Origin: an uncultured Kiritimatiellota bacterium
Lineage (GTDB): Bacteria > Verrucomicrobiota > Kiritimatiellia > RFP12 > UBA1067
Direction of reading: 5' to 3'
DNA: 55,072 nucleotides
Assembly (NCBI GenBank): GCA_934635045.1
Contig: CAKTZA010000019.1
Location: 1 to 55,072 of the forward strand
Below the pieces are notes generated by a model. That model was not told the origin of the DNA, made no database searches, and was given only the letters and a program-made list of their open reading frames with translations. The stretch's first letter is position 1. Every line of letters starts with the position of its first letter. This document shows positions 1-6,971 of the stretch, piece by piece. The position numbers were made by a program, and so were the translations under genes.

Positions 1-60
1 GATGGTTGAACAAGGCATTCTCGCGTTGGCGATGCCGGAGAAGCCGAGTTCGCGGCATCA

Positions 61-128
61 GAAATACAAAATTGGGGTCAGACCCCAGTGCATAGAAATA
101 CAAAATTGGGGTCAGACCCCAGTGCATA
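61..128. repeat. Two perfect tandem copies of a 34-bp unit with an internal palindrome
   Basis: Two identical 34-nt units lie at 61-94 and 95-128, followed by a partial third (GAGTGCATAGG) just before trmL. Each unit holds the perfect palindrome TGGGGTCAGACCCCA (73-87 in the first unit). From general knowledge, this GGGGTCAGACCCC type of hairpin is a common REP-like dispersed element in bacteria. It sits directly upstream of trmL, so it could end upstream transcription or shape the trmL leader. No transposase is next to it. Confidence 0.85.
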
Positions 129-146
129 GGATAGAGTGCATAGGAT

Positions 147-608
147 ATGATGAGACTTCCTTTTTCAATTGTGCTGTTGAGGCCTGAGATACCGCATAAT
201 ACGGGGGCTATTGGGCGTCTGTGCGTTGGGCTTGGCGTGAAGCTGAACCTGGTGCGCCCTCTTGGGTTCTGCCTGGATGACAAGTCCGTCGCGCGGGCCG
301 GGCTTGACTATTGGCCGCATCTCGAAAAGGCCATTCATGACACATGGGAAGATTATCTGGCGTCAGAGCGGCCGCGCCGTCTCTTTTTTCTCTCCACACG
401 GGGCATGCGTTCGCTTTACGACTGTTCGTTCGAGCCGGGCGATGCGTTGGTCTTCGGGAATGAGGGCCACGGTTTGCCGGCGGATTTCTACACGCGCTAC
501 GAGGAATGCCTCTTCAGGATCCCGATGCCGGGCGAACATGCGCGCTCGATCAATCTGGCGAACGCCGTGTCCATTGCGGCATATGAGTGCTACCGCCAGC
601 TGATGTGA
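147..608 (+). CDS. trmL: tRNA (cytidine/uridine-2'-O-)-methyltransferase TrmL (SPOUT family)
   Basis: A 153-residue protein, close to the usual TrmL length of about 155. It transfers methyl from S-adenosylmethionine to the 2'-OH of the wobble base (position 34) of leucine tRNAs. All three SpoU/SPOUT motifs are visible: PEIPHNTGAIGR near the N-terminus, VFGNEGHGLP in the middle and the C-terminal RSINLANAVSIAAYE, which forms the knot and SAM pocket. Two adjacent ATG codons (147 and 150) could start it and no clear ribosome site separates them. The gene directly follows a tandem repeat and appears monocistronic. The family call is firm; TrmL rather than another small SPOUT enzyme rests on length and motif style. 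Confidence 0.9.
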   Translation: MMRLPFSIVLLRPEIPHNTGAIGRLCVGLGVKLNLVRPLGFCLDDKSVARAGLDYWPHLEKAIHDTWEDYLASERPRRLFFLSTRGMRSLYDCSFEPGDALVFGNEGHGLPADFYTRYEECLFRIPMPGEHARSINLANAVSIAAYECYRQLM

Positions 609-744
609 CGCCCCCGACAGGACGTCCCCGATGAGACTGAGGCGCACGTCTTCTGCTGTCGCCTATTGTAGCGCCTTCCAGGTGTCTCCATTGCGCTGAA
701 AGGCTACGGTGTCGCGGCAGTTGCTGTGTCGATTCGGTTTATGG

Positions 745-750
745 TATACT
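745..750 (+). promoter_or_regulatory. Promoter -10 box for the HD-domain gene
   Basis: TATACT preceded by TGG (extended -10) lies 72 nt upstream of the start at 822. Between them, 770-841 holds a 23-codon ORF (MSSSLNREPETAEEHSEDGREIA) with an AAAGGAA site. It overlaps the start of the HD gene and could be a coupled leader peptide, but this is weak. Confidence 0.5.
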
Positions 751-821
751 GCACAGAAAAGGAACGCTGATGAGCAGTTCACTTAACAGAGAGCCGGAAA
801 CAGCGGAGGAACATTCTGAAG

Positions 822-1634
822 ATGGCCGTGAAATCGCCTAAGGAAACGGTACTGGAGACGAAGATCTTGCGTCGGCTCGACGGGCGTCCCTTCCCGGCGG
901 CATTGGCGCGGCTGCTCTTTGCGGACGAGGAGATCCAGCATGTCCAGGACTACGCGAACGTCGTCTCGATCCGGCGCCTTGGCTTCAACGACCACGGCCC
1001 CGTGCACATGCGTCAGGTCGCCTACAACGCGATCAAGGCGCTGGACATCCTTCATGCGGCTGGCGTCAAGACGTCGCTTGAGACGGATGAGGCCGGCGAG
1101 TTTGAGGACAGTCTCGCGGCCGTGCTGCTGGCCGGGTTCCTCCACGATCTTGGCATGACGGTTGGCCGGCAGGATCACGAGCGCGTCTCCGCCATGCTGG
1201 CGCTGCCGATTGTCGATCGCCATTTGCAGGCCCTGCTGCCCGACGACCTGAAGCGGCGCGTGATCATCCGCTCGATGGCGCTGGAGGGCATCCTCGGTCA
1301 CATGGGCACGACGCGGATCCACTCGCTCGAAGCGGGGCTGATTCTCGTCGGCGACGGCTGCGACATGACAAAGGGCCGGGCGCGCATCTCGATGGCGCGT
1401 GCCGGGCGTCCGCACATCGGCGACATCCACAAGTATTCGGCCAATGCCATCCTGCGCGTCCGAATCCTCCCCGGCGAGGAGCGGCCGATGCGCATTGACG
1501 TCGAGATGGCGGCCGACGTCGGCTTCTTCCAGGTCGAGGAAGTGCTGATGCAGAAGCTCCTGATGAGCCCGGCGCAGTCGCTGGTCGAGCTCTACGCCGG
1601 CGTCTCCGGGCAACCTCGCAAGCGGTATCTCTGA
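822..1634 (+). CDS. HD-domain metal-dependent phosphohydrolase
   Basis: 270 residues. The HD signature is present as spaced ligands: histidines near residues 58 and 62 (DHGPVHM), then the HD pair at 108-109 in GFLHDLGM, with a further DHE at 118-120. HD proteins of this kind cleave phosphate esters or nucleotides; no GGDEF, response-regulator or RelA/SpoT synthetase part is visible, so the substrate cannot be named. A GGAGGA ribosome site lies at 805-810. It is a single gene between trmL and the T3SS operon, with its own promoter. A c-di-GMP or nucleotide role would be a guess. Confidence 0.75.
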   Translation: MAVKSPKETVLETKILRRLDGRPFPAALARLLFADEEIQHVQDYANVVSIRRLGFNDHGPVHMRQVAYNAIKALDILHAAGVKTSLETDEAGEFEDSLAAVLLAGFLHDLGMTVGRQDHERVSAMLALPIVDRHLQALLPDDLKRRVIIRSMALEGILGHMGTTRIHSLEAGLILVGDGCDMTKGRARISMARAGRPHIGDIHKYSANAILRVRILPGEERPMRIDVEMAADVGFFQVEEVLMQKLLMSPAQSLVELYAGVSGQPRKRYL

Positions 1635-1702
1635 CAGACCATAGGATGGGGTAATGGGATTTCGCAACGGCCGAGTCCATTACCGCGCGGCGGAGAAAAT
1701 GA

Positions 1703-1708
1703 TATAAT
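1703..1708 (+). promoter_or_regulatory. Promoter -10 box of the type III translocon operon
   Basis: TATAAT at 1703-1708, with a weak -35 (TTACCG, 1680-1685) 17 bp upstream. It is the only clear promoter before the seven co-directional genes that end at 9206. The roughly 100-nt leader contains a 27-codon ORF (1716-1799, MRSVRTLFGLKHFKRV...) whose role is unknown. Confidence 0.6.
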
Positions 1709-1809
1709 GTCCGCCATGAGATCCGTGCGGACCCTCTTCGGCCTGAAGCACTTCAAGCGCGTGCGCTTGGGGTGTAACCTTGTTCCCACTCTCCCGTAGA
1801 CAGGACGCT

Positions 1810-2772
1810 ATGGAAATCAAGGTCTTACAGAATGCGCCTCAGGCGAACACGCTCGGCACCGGGCTGGAGGGGTCTGTCCCCCAGGAAACGGTCGGCGCGT
1901 CCGCCGCGCCCGTGCTGTCGGGGGCGTCCGTCTCCGTCAAGGGAACGACGGACTTCGAAAAGCTGCTGGCCGAACTGGAACTGCAGCGCGACGAGCAGAA
2001 GGAAAAGATCGCCCGTGGGCAGTTCTCGGCGGCGCTCGCCGTTCTGGCCGGGCGTCAGGGCGGGCTTTCCCAGGCGCAGCAGGCGACGATCGCGTCCGTT
2101 GCCTCGACGTCGGCGGCGCTGGAGCAGGCGACGGCGGCTGTCCGCACGGCGGCGGGTGACCTCGATGTCGCGTCCGCGCTGCTGCAGGCCGAGTCGGAAC
2201 GGCTGGCGCGGATGATCGAGGCGCAGAAGAAGACGCCTGAGGCGCGGCTGGCGGAGATTCAGGCCGAAGAAGAGAAGGACGCGGCACGGGCCGTGGCCGA
2301 GAAAGAGGTCGCGGCGGCGGAAGAGGTCGTGTCCGACGACGTGGCGGTCGAGGCGGAGTCGGACGAGATTAAGGCCCAGCGCGCGAAGGTCGCGGCGTTG
2401 CAGGGTGACGTCGCGGCGAAGACGGCGGCCCTTGAGACGGCGAAGGCCGGGCAGGCGTCCGCCGAGGCGGCCCTGAAGGGCGCGACCGCCGGACTGGACA
2501 GGGCGACGCAGCTCGTCGTCACCGATGCGGTGCGCCTCGCCGGGAAGATGGTCGCGGCGGCCGCCGCCGAACAGCCGGACGGCAAGCCCGTCGAGGAGAA
2601 GGCCAACGCGATGGTCGCGGCGCTCGGCGACTATGCGGACAAGATCGAGGAGATGCGCGACGACGAGCTGGCGGAGAAGATCGCCAAGACGGCGGTCGAC
2701 ATCCTCTTCCTCGCGGAGGCGCAGACGATCCTCACGCCGGGCGACCTGCCCGGCTACGAGCAGAAAGTTTGA
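1810..2772 (+). CDS. Alanine-rich coiled-coil protein, first gene of the T3SS translocon operon
   Basis: 320 residues from the ATG at 1810, which has an ACAGGA site just upstream; an in-frame ATG at 1780 is possible but poorly supported. There is no Sec signal peptide. The N-terminal ~55 residues are Ser/Thr/Ala/Gly-rich and unstructured-looking, as is common for T3SS export signals. The rest is predicted long amphipathic helix, very rich in Ala, Glu and Lys (about residues 55-290). I cannot match it to a named family. Its place directly ahead of the SycD-type chaperone suggests a secreted translocon or tip-associated substrate; a needle-length or scaffold protein is another option. Confidence 0.55.
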   Translation: MEIKVLQNAPQANTLGTGLEGSVPQETVGASAAPVLSGASVSVKGTTDFEKLLAELELQRDEQKEKIARGQFSAALAVLAGRQGGLSQAQQATIASVASTSAALEQATAAVRTAAGDLDVASALLQAESERLARMIEAQKKTPEARLAEIQAEEEKDAARAVAEKEVAAAEEVVSDDVAVEAESDEIKAQRAKVAALQGDVAAKTAALETAKAGQASAEAALKGATAGLDRATQLVVTDAVRLAGKMVAAAAAEQPDGKPVEEKANAMVAALGDYADKIEEMRDDELAEKIAKTAVDILFLAEAQTILTPGDLPGYEQKV

Positions 2773-2804
2773 TCGAAACACACATCACACGAAAGGAACG
2801 GATC

Positions 2805-3284
2805 ATGGCAGAGCAACTGGTAAACGTCAGCGACGAGCAGATCCAGGAGGTCTTCTCCGCGATCGCCGACTTCACGACCGTCCGCGAGCTGAAGGGCATC
2901 TCGGACAGGGAGATCGAGAGCATCTACGCGATGGGCGTGGACTTCTACCGGGGCGGGAACTACGCCGACGCCGAGAAGATCTTCCGCTTCCTGACGGTCT
3001 TCGAGCACACGAGCAGCAAGTACTGGACGGCGATGGGCTCGGTCCAGCAGGTGCAGGGACGCTACGACGCGGCGATCAAGGCCTACCAGATGGCCAGCTT
3101 CTTCGACCTGCGCAACCCGAAGCCGATGTACTACGCGGCCGAGTGCTTCGTGAAGACGGGCGACCTCGACAACGCCCGCAAGGCGCTCGCCTCGCTGGAG
3201 CAGTACGGGCCGAAGGCCACGGAGAACGGGCGCCGCTTCCGGGCGAAGGGCGCGGAACTCAAGGCGCGCATCGCGGCGAAGTAA
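2805..3284 (+). CDS. sycD: Type III secretion chaperone of the LcrH/SycD family (translocator chaperone)
   Basis: 159 residues from ATG 2805, chosen for the AAAGGAA site at 2792-2798. Class II chaperones of this family keep the two hydrophobic translocators soluble before export. The hallmark region is clear: TVRELKGISDREIESIYAMG, then tetratricopeptide repeats beginning with YRGGNYADAEKIFRFL, the second with YWTAMGSVQQVQGRYDAAIKAY and the third with PMYYAAECFVKTGDLDNA. Length matches SycD (about 165). It sits directly before the translocator gene at 3296, the classical sycD-translocator order. This is the strongest single proof of a T3SS operon here. Confidence 0.92.
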   Translation: MAEQLVNVSDEQIQEVFSAIADFTTVRELKGISDREIESIYAMGVDFYRGGNYADAEKIFRFLTVFEHTSSKYWTAMGSVQQVQGRYDAAIKAYQMASFFDLRNPKPMYYAAECFVKTGDLDNARKALASLEQYGPKATENGRRFRAKGAELKARIAAK

Positions 3285-3295
3285 GGAGGTGTGAC

Positions 3296-4330
3296 ATGGC
3301 AATTGACGGCATCAACATTCAGAATCCCGTTCAGCAGCCCCAGACCCCGGCGCCGAACGAGGCGCAGGTCCAGCAGGTGGTCGCGGAAGTCGCGCCGCTC
3401 TTCGGGTCGAACCCCAGCGTCAGCGTGCAGGAGACGAAGCGCGTCGACGATTTGCAGGCGAAGCGCGACCTGTCGGACATCCCGGAGCTCGACGACGCCG
3501 ACGCGGCGCTCTTGGACGGCGTGACCGCCGACCTGGAGGCCCTGATCGCGCTCCTGCAGGCCGAGCAGGACGAGAAGTCGATCCAGGCGACGAAGGCGCG
3601 CATCGAGTCCCTCAAGGGGCAGATGACCGCGCACCACGAGCAGACGATGAAGAAGGTCAGCGAGTCCATCGACGAGATCAAGAAGCAGGAGAAGGCCTCG
3701 CTCGCGAACAAGATCCTCGGCTGGCTCGGCGCGATCTTCGCGGTCGTCGTGGCGGTCGCGCTGGTCTGCACGGTCGGCGGGGCGGCGGCGGCGTTTGCGG
3801 CCGTCGGCGCGGCGATCGCCCTCGCGACGATGACGCTCACCGAGACGGGGGTGATGGACAAGCTCGCCAAGGCGATTTCGCAGAGCCTCAAGGAGCAGCA
3901 TCCGGACTGGTCGAAGGCGGCGTGCGACGCCTGGGCGCAGGGCATCCTCGCCGGCGTGCAGATCGCGCTGTCGGTCATCTGCCTCGTGGGCGGCGGCGCG
4001 GCTTCGGCGGGCACGGGCCTCGTCCGGGTGTCCGACGCCGTGATGAAGGGCGTCAAGATCGGCATGACCGTCGCCAACTCGGCGATGGGCGCGGCGGGGC
4101 TCGCCTCGTCCGCCGCCTCGACGGCCATCAACTACAAGGCCAGCGAGAAGCAGTCCGAGGTGACGGAGATGCAGCAGCTTCTCGTGCAGCTCCAGGCGAT
4201 GCTGGACGAGGAGTCGGACGACCTCAAGGTGCTGCTCGCCCAGCTCAACGACGCCCTCGGCGCGCTCATCGAGCTTCTTGAATCGAAGCAGGAGACGCTC
4301 AACGACATCAGCCGGCACATCGGCGCGTAA
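3296..4330 (+). CDS. sctE: Type III secretion translocon pore protein SctE (YopB/SipB/IpaB-like)
   Basis: 344 residues. It is expected to insert into the target-cell membrane as the large translocator. The layout fits: polar N-terminus, a coiled coil at about 81-132 (EQDEKSIQATKARIESLKGQ), a long hydrophobic segment at about 141-180 (ILGWLGAIFAVVVAVALVC), an amphipathic linker with QHPDWSKAACDAW, a second hydrophobic segment at about 214-237, and a C-terminal coiled coil (285-335). ATG 3296 follows a perfect AAGGAGGT site (3283-3290). It comes 11 nt after the sycD stop. Shorter than YopB (401) or SipB (593), but hydrophobic and coiled-coil parts are all there. Confidence 0.88.
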   Translation: MAIDGINIQNPVQQPQTPAPNEAQVQQVVAEVAPLFGSNPSVSVQETKRVDDLQAKRDLSDIPELDDADAALLDGVTADLEALIALLQAEQDEKSIQATKARIESLKGQMTAHHEQTMKKVSESIDEIKKQEKASLANKILGWLGAIFAVVVAVALVCTVGGAAAAFAAVGAAIALATMTLTETGVMDKLAKAISQSLKEQHPDWSKAACDAWAQGILAGVQIALSVICLVGGGAASAGTGLVRVSDAVMKGVKIGMTVANSAMGAAGLASSAASTAINYKASEKQSEVTEMQQLLVQLQAMLDEESDDLKVLLAQLNDALGALIELLESKQETLNDISRHIGA

Positions 4331-4364
4331 GTTCACGGCTTTAAGAGAAGAAAGGAACATCATC

Positions 4365-5843
4365 ATGTCCATTCAGGGAATTGAAAACGGTTCGGTCGAC
4401 TGGAGCGCCGTCCTCGGCAAGGCGCTTTCGGACAAGGGAATCGGCGCGGCCGACAACGGCACGTCCGTCGTGCTGGACGGCGACAACGTGACCATCTCCG
4501 TGCGCGACCCGGCTTCCGGCGAGGCCGTCTCCCGCACGGTGGCGTTGCCGACGCTGAATCCCGACAGCCTGGAGGCGGATGTGGCAGGCTTCCTGCTCAC
4601 GTTCGCCGACGAGATTGATCAGCTCGCCGGGGGGCTTCAGGCGCTCGCACAGGAGGCCGGCGAGGCGGCGCCCGCGCCGGGTGCGTCCGCGCCGTCGCCC
4701 GACGTCCGCACGACGGACGCGCAGAAGGCGCTGTTCTCGATTTACGAGCTCATGAACCTCATGCAGCAGATCGCCCAGCAGCAGCGCGACAGCGCCCGCG
4801 AGATCCGGCTGACCGAGCTGCAGAGCGAAGTCGCGAGCATCAAGAGCCAGGCCGCGCACCAGCGGCAGGCGGCCCTCTACGGGATGATCGTGAGCGCCGT
4901 GACGACCGCCGTGCAGGGGGCGATGCTCTTCGGCACGAGCGTCGCGAGCGTGAAGGGGCTTCAGAAGCTGGACCAGACCGGCGCGGGGCAGGGCCTGAGC
5001 CAGGCGAAGGCGGACGTGAAGACGCTGGAGACGGCGCTCCAGTCCCCGTCGGACGCCACGGCCCACGCCACGGCGGTCGCGGGCAAGTCGTCCGACACGG
5101 TCAAGACGAACGTGGACGGGCGGCTTTCGGACGTCACCGCCGCGAAGGGGCGGCTGGAGACCGCGCAGAAGGCGCTCGCCGACGCGCCGGCGGACGCCGA
5201 GAACCGCGCGCAGCTGGAGCAGGCCGTGACGGACGCCAAGGCCGCCTACGGGCAGAAGCTGAATGACGCCCTCGCGAAGATGGACGCGGACTACGGCCGC
5301 GCCGCCGAGGCGACGAAGGCGGCCGAAGGCAAGTACGTGAGCGGGCATTCGCTCAAGCACCCGGTCAACACGCGCGCGAACTACAAGGCGATGGGCGAGG
5401 CCCAGCAGGCGCAGTCCGCCCTCGGCTCCGAGCGCACGCTCCTGCGGGCGAAGGTCGCCGAGGCCAAGGCGCAGCTGGGGGACACCGAGGGCCTGACGGC
5501 CGACCTCGCGGCCGCGCGCGGCGGCGTCAAGGTCGCGGAGACCGTCCTGAAGACGGATCCGGGCTACCATCTGGCGTCGAGCGATCCGGCCGCCTCCGGC
5601 GCCTACCAGCAGCTGACGCAGATGATCGGCACGGTCGGGCAGGGCCTCGCCCAGCTCGTGCAGGCCAACGAGGAGGCGAAGGGCACCGAGGAGCAGGCCG
5701 CGCAGAAGGAACTGGAGGCGCGCCGTCAGGAGACGAACGACCTCTTCCAGCAGGCGCAGGAGCTCATCAGCAGCGTGCGCGAGCTGCTGAAGGCCGTCAT
5801 CCAGGCCGAGTCGCAGTCCGTCGAACAGATCATCAGGGCCTGA
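4365..5843 (+). CDS. Second translocator-like T3SS substrate (SctB/SipC-like candidate)
   Basis: 492 residues from ATG 4365 (GAAAGGAAC site). It has no Sec signal. About residues 155-200 contain a short coil (QQQRDSAREIRLTELQSEVA) and one hydrophobic stretch, ALYGMIVSAVTTAVQGAMLF, as in small translocators of the YopD/SipC type. It then carries a long Ala/Lys/Glu coiled-coil region to the C-terminus (QAQELISSVRELLKAVIQAE), longer than the usual 300-400 residues. The gene follows sctE by 34 nt, the normal position of the partner translocator. The role is inferred from position and one membrane segment; I see no diagnostic motif. Confidence 0.65.
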   Translation: MSIQGIENGSVDWSAVLGKALSDKGIGAADNGTSVVLDGDNVTISVRDPASGEAVSRTVALPTLNPDSLEADVAGFLLTFADEIDQLAGGLQALAQEAGEAAPAPGASAPSPDVRTTDAQKALFSIYELMNLMQQIAQQQRDSAREIRLTELQSEVASIKSQAAHQRQAALYGMIVSAVTTAVQGAMLFGTSVASVKGLQKLDQTGAGQGLSQAKADVKTLETALQSPSDATAHATAVAGKSSDTVKTNVDGRLSDVTAAKGRLETAQKALADAPADAENRAQLEQAVTDAKAAYGQKLNDALAKMDADYGRAAEATKAAEGKYVSGHSLKHPVNTRANYKAMGEAQQAQSALGSERTLLRAKVAEAKAQLGDTEGLTADLAAARGGVKVAETVLKTDPGYHLASSDPAASGAYQQLTQMIGTVGQGLAQLVQANEEAKGTEEQAAQKELEARRQETNDLFQQAQELISSVRELLKAVIQAESQSVEQIIRA

Positions 5844-5847
5844 CGAC

Positions 5848-6387
5848 ATGGGTGCGCACGCCTACATCGAAGCGGAGGATCTCGGGCTCACCGTCCTGGG
5901 GACGATCCAGAACGCCTACGCCGTCAACGGCGTCCACGGGCAGGACTTCGGCACGGCCGTCTACATGGCGACGCTCTGCCGGACGGCCGCGCTGGAGGAG
6001 ACGCTCGCGTCTTACGCCGAACTCGTCCGGACGCGCCAGAAGAAGCTCGACGAGCTGGGAGAGGCGCTGTCCGCGCTGAACAAGGCCTTCGCGCAGAAGA
6101 CGAGCAAGACCAAGACGTCGGACAAGCTGCCGGTCGACTCGGCGGCGGTCTCCATCCTGCGCCGCTACGGCTTCACGGCCGCGACGAAGATGACGTACCC
6201 GGACATCATGAAGCTCCAGCAGAACGTCCAGTTCGCCCTTGACCAGGAGGACAACGAGCTTCAGCAGGACATGACCTCGCTGCAGGGCTACGTCTCCAAG
6301 CGCGACGACGCGATGCAGATGGCGGGCAAGCTGATGAAGAAGGTCAGCGGCACCCGTCAGCAGGGCATCCGCTACATCGGCAGCTGA
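5848..6387 (+). CDS. Small helical T3SS substrate, possible EspA/SseB-like tip or filament protein
   Basis: 179 residues, starting 4 nt after the previous stop, so probably translationally coupled. It is almost entirely helical with two heptad-like stretches: EETLASYAELVRTRQKKLDE (about 50-69) and LDQEDNELQQDMTSLQGYVS (about 130-150). The C-terminus (MAGKLMKKVSGTRQQGI) resembles the closing helix of filament or tip proteins that polymerise through C-terminal coiled coils. Length matches EspA and SseB (about 190). There is no signal peptide or membrane segment. The family link is a judgement from size, structure and operon position, not from a shared motif. Confidence 0.5.
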   Translation: MGAHAYIEAEDLGLTVLGTIQNAYAVNGVHGQDFGTAVYMATLCRTAALEETLASYAELVRTRQKKLDELGEALSALNKAFAQKTSKTKTSDKLPVDSAAVSILRRYGFTAATKMTYPDIMKLQQNVQFALDQEDNELQQDMTSLQGYVSKRDDAMQMAGKLMKKVSGTRQQGIRYIGS

Positions 6388-6404
6388 CGCGCGTCATTCG
6401 GGAG

Positions 6405-6423
6405 GGACGGGCTCGTCCCGTCC
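6405..6423. other. Perfect 7-bp hairpin between translocon genes and the chaperone-effector pair
   Basis: GGACGGG (6405-6411), loop CTCGT, CCCGTCC (6417-6423). No U-run follows, so it is not a standard terminator. It lies in the only sizeable gap (76 nt) inside the operon and could act in mRNA processing or partial attenuation, separating expression of the translocon from the chaperone and effector. Confidence 0.6.
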
Positions 6424-6463
6424 GCAAGTTTAAAAGACAGACAACAACAGAAAGGAATTCCAC

Positions 6464-6955
6464 ATGAACTCACCCTGCACAAGCACCCGGAAGGACTACG
6501 ACGCCTTCCTCGCCAAGGTCGCGGCCCGGACGGGTCTCGCCGAAATGACGCCGGACGCCGAGGGCCTCGTCGCCTACAAGGTCGACGACGCCTACGTCAT
6601 GAACCTCCAGTACGTCGAGCACTCGTCGAAGATCCTCTGCTTCGTCGAGCTGGCGACGCTGCCGAAGACGGCCGGCAAGGCGGTCTACCGCGAGCTTCTG
6701 ACGGGCTCGCTCTTCGGACGCGAGACGGCTGGCGGGTTCTTCGGCGTCGAGCCGGAGTCCGAGACGGTCGTCTACCACTACCTCTTCGACTTCGACGCGC
6801 GCACGGCGGACGTCGAGGACTTCGTCGCGACGCTGGAGAAGATCCTGTCGCTCGTCGACGTCTGGGCCGGCAAGGTCGCCGACGCGCTCGCGGAACCGTC
6901 CGCGCCGGAGGCGGACTTCGCCGGACGCGAGCCCGAAGGGCTGATTCAGGTCTAA
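6464..6955 (+). CDS. CesT/SycE-family type III effector chaperone
   Basis: 163 residues, ATG 6464 with an AAAGGA site. Class I chaperones are small acidic dimers that bind the N-terminal part of one effector and carry it to the export ATPase. The family's alpha-beta-alpha layout is visible: N-terminal helix (KDYDAFLAKVAARTG), strands ending ILCFVELATLP, then the typical LLTGSLFGRETAGGFFGVEP and the C-terminal helix VEDFVATLEKILSLVDVW. It is strongly acidic. It lies 16 nt before the large gene at 6972, so that protein is the obvious client. The last 20 residues extend past the usual end. Confidence 0.85.
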   Translation: MNSPCTSTRKDYDAFLAKVAARTGLAEMTPDAEGLVAYKVDDAYVMNLQYVEHSSKILCFVELATLPKTAGKAVYRELLTGSLFGRETAGGFFGVEPESETVVYHYLFDFDARTADVEDFVATLEKILSLVDVWAGKVADALAEPSAPEADFAGREPEGLIQV

Positions 6956-6971
6956 GGAAGGAGGGGACGCC

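Noticed and set aside
61..128. CRISPR array
   Set aside because: Two abutting units with no spacers and no cas genes; it is a simple tandem repeat.
2525..3295. Upstream extension of the SctE reading frame to 2525
   Set aside because: The extension is Arg/Ser shadow of the sycD region; ATG 3296 has a perfect ribosome site and gives the expected translocator N-terminus.
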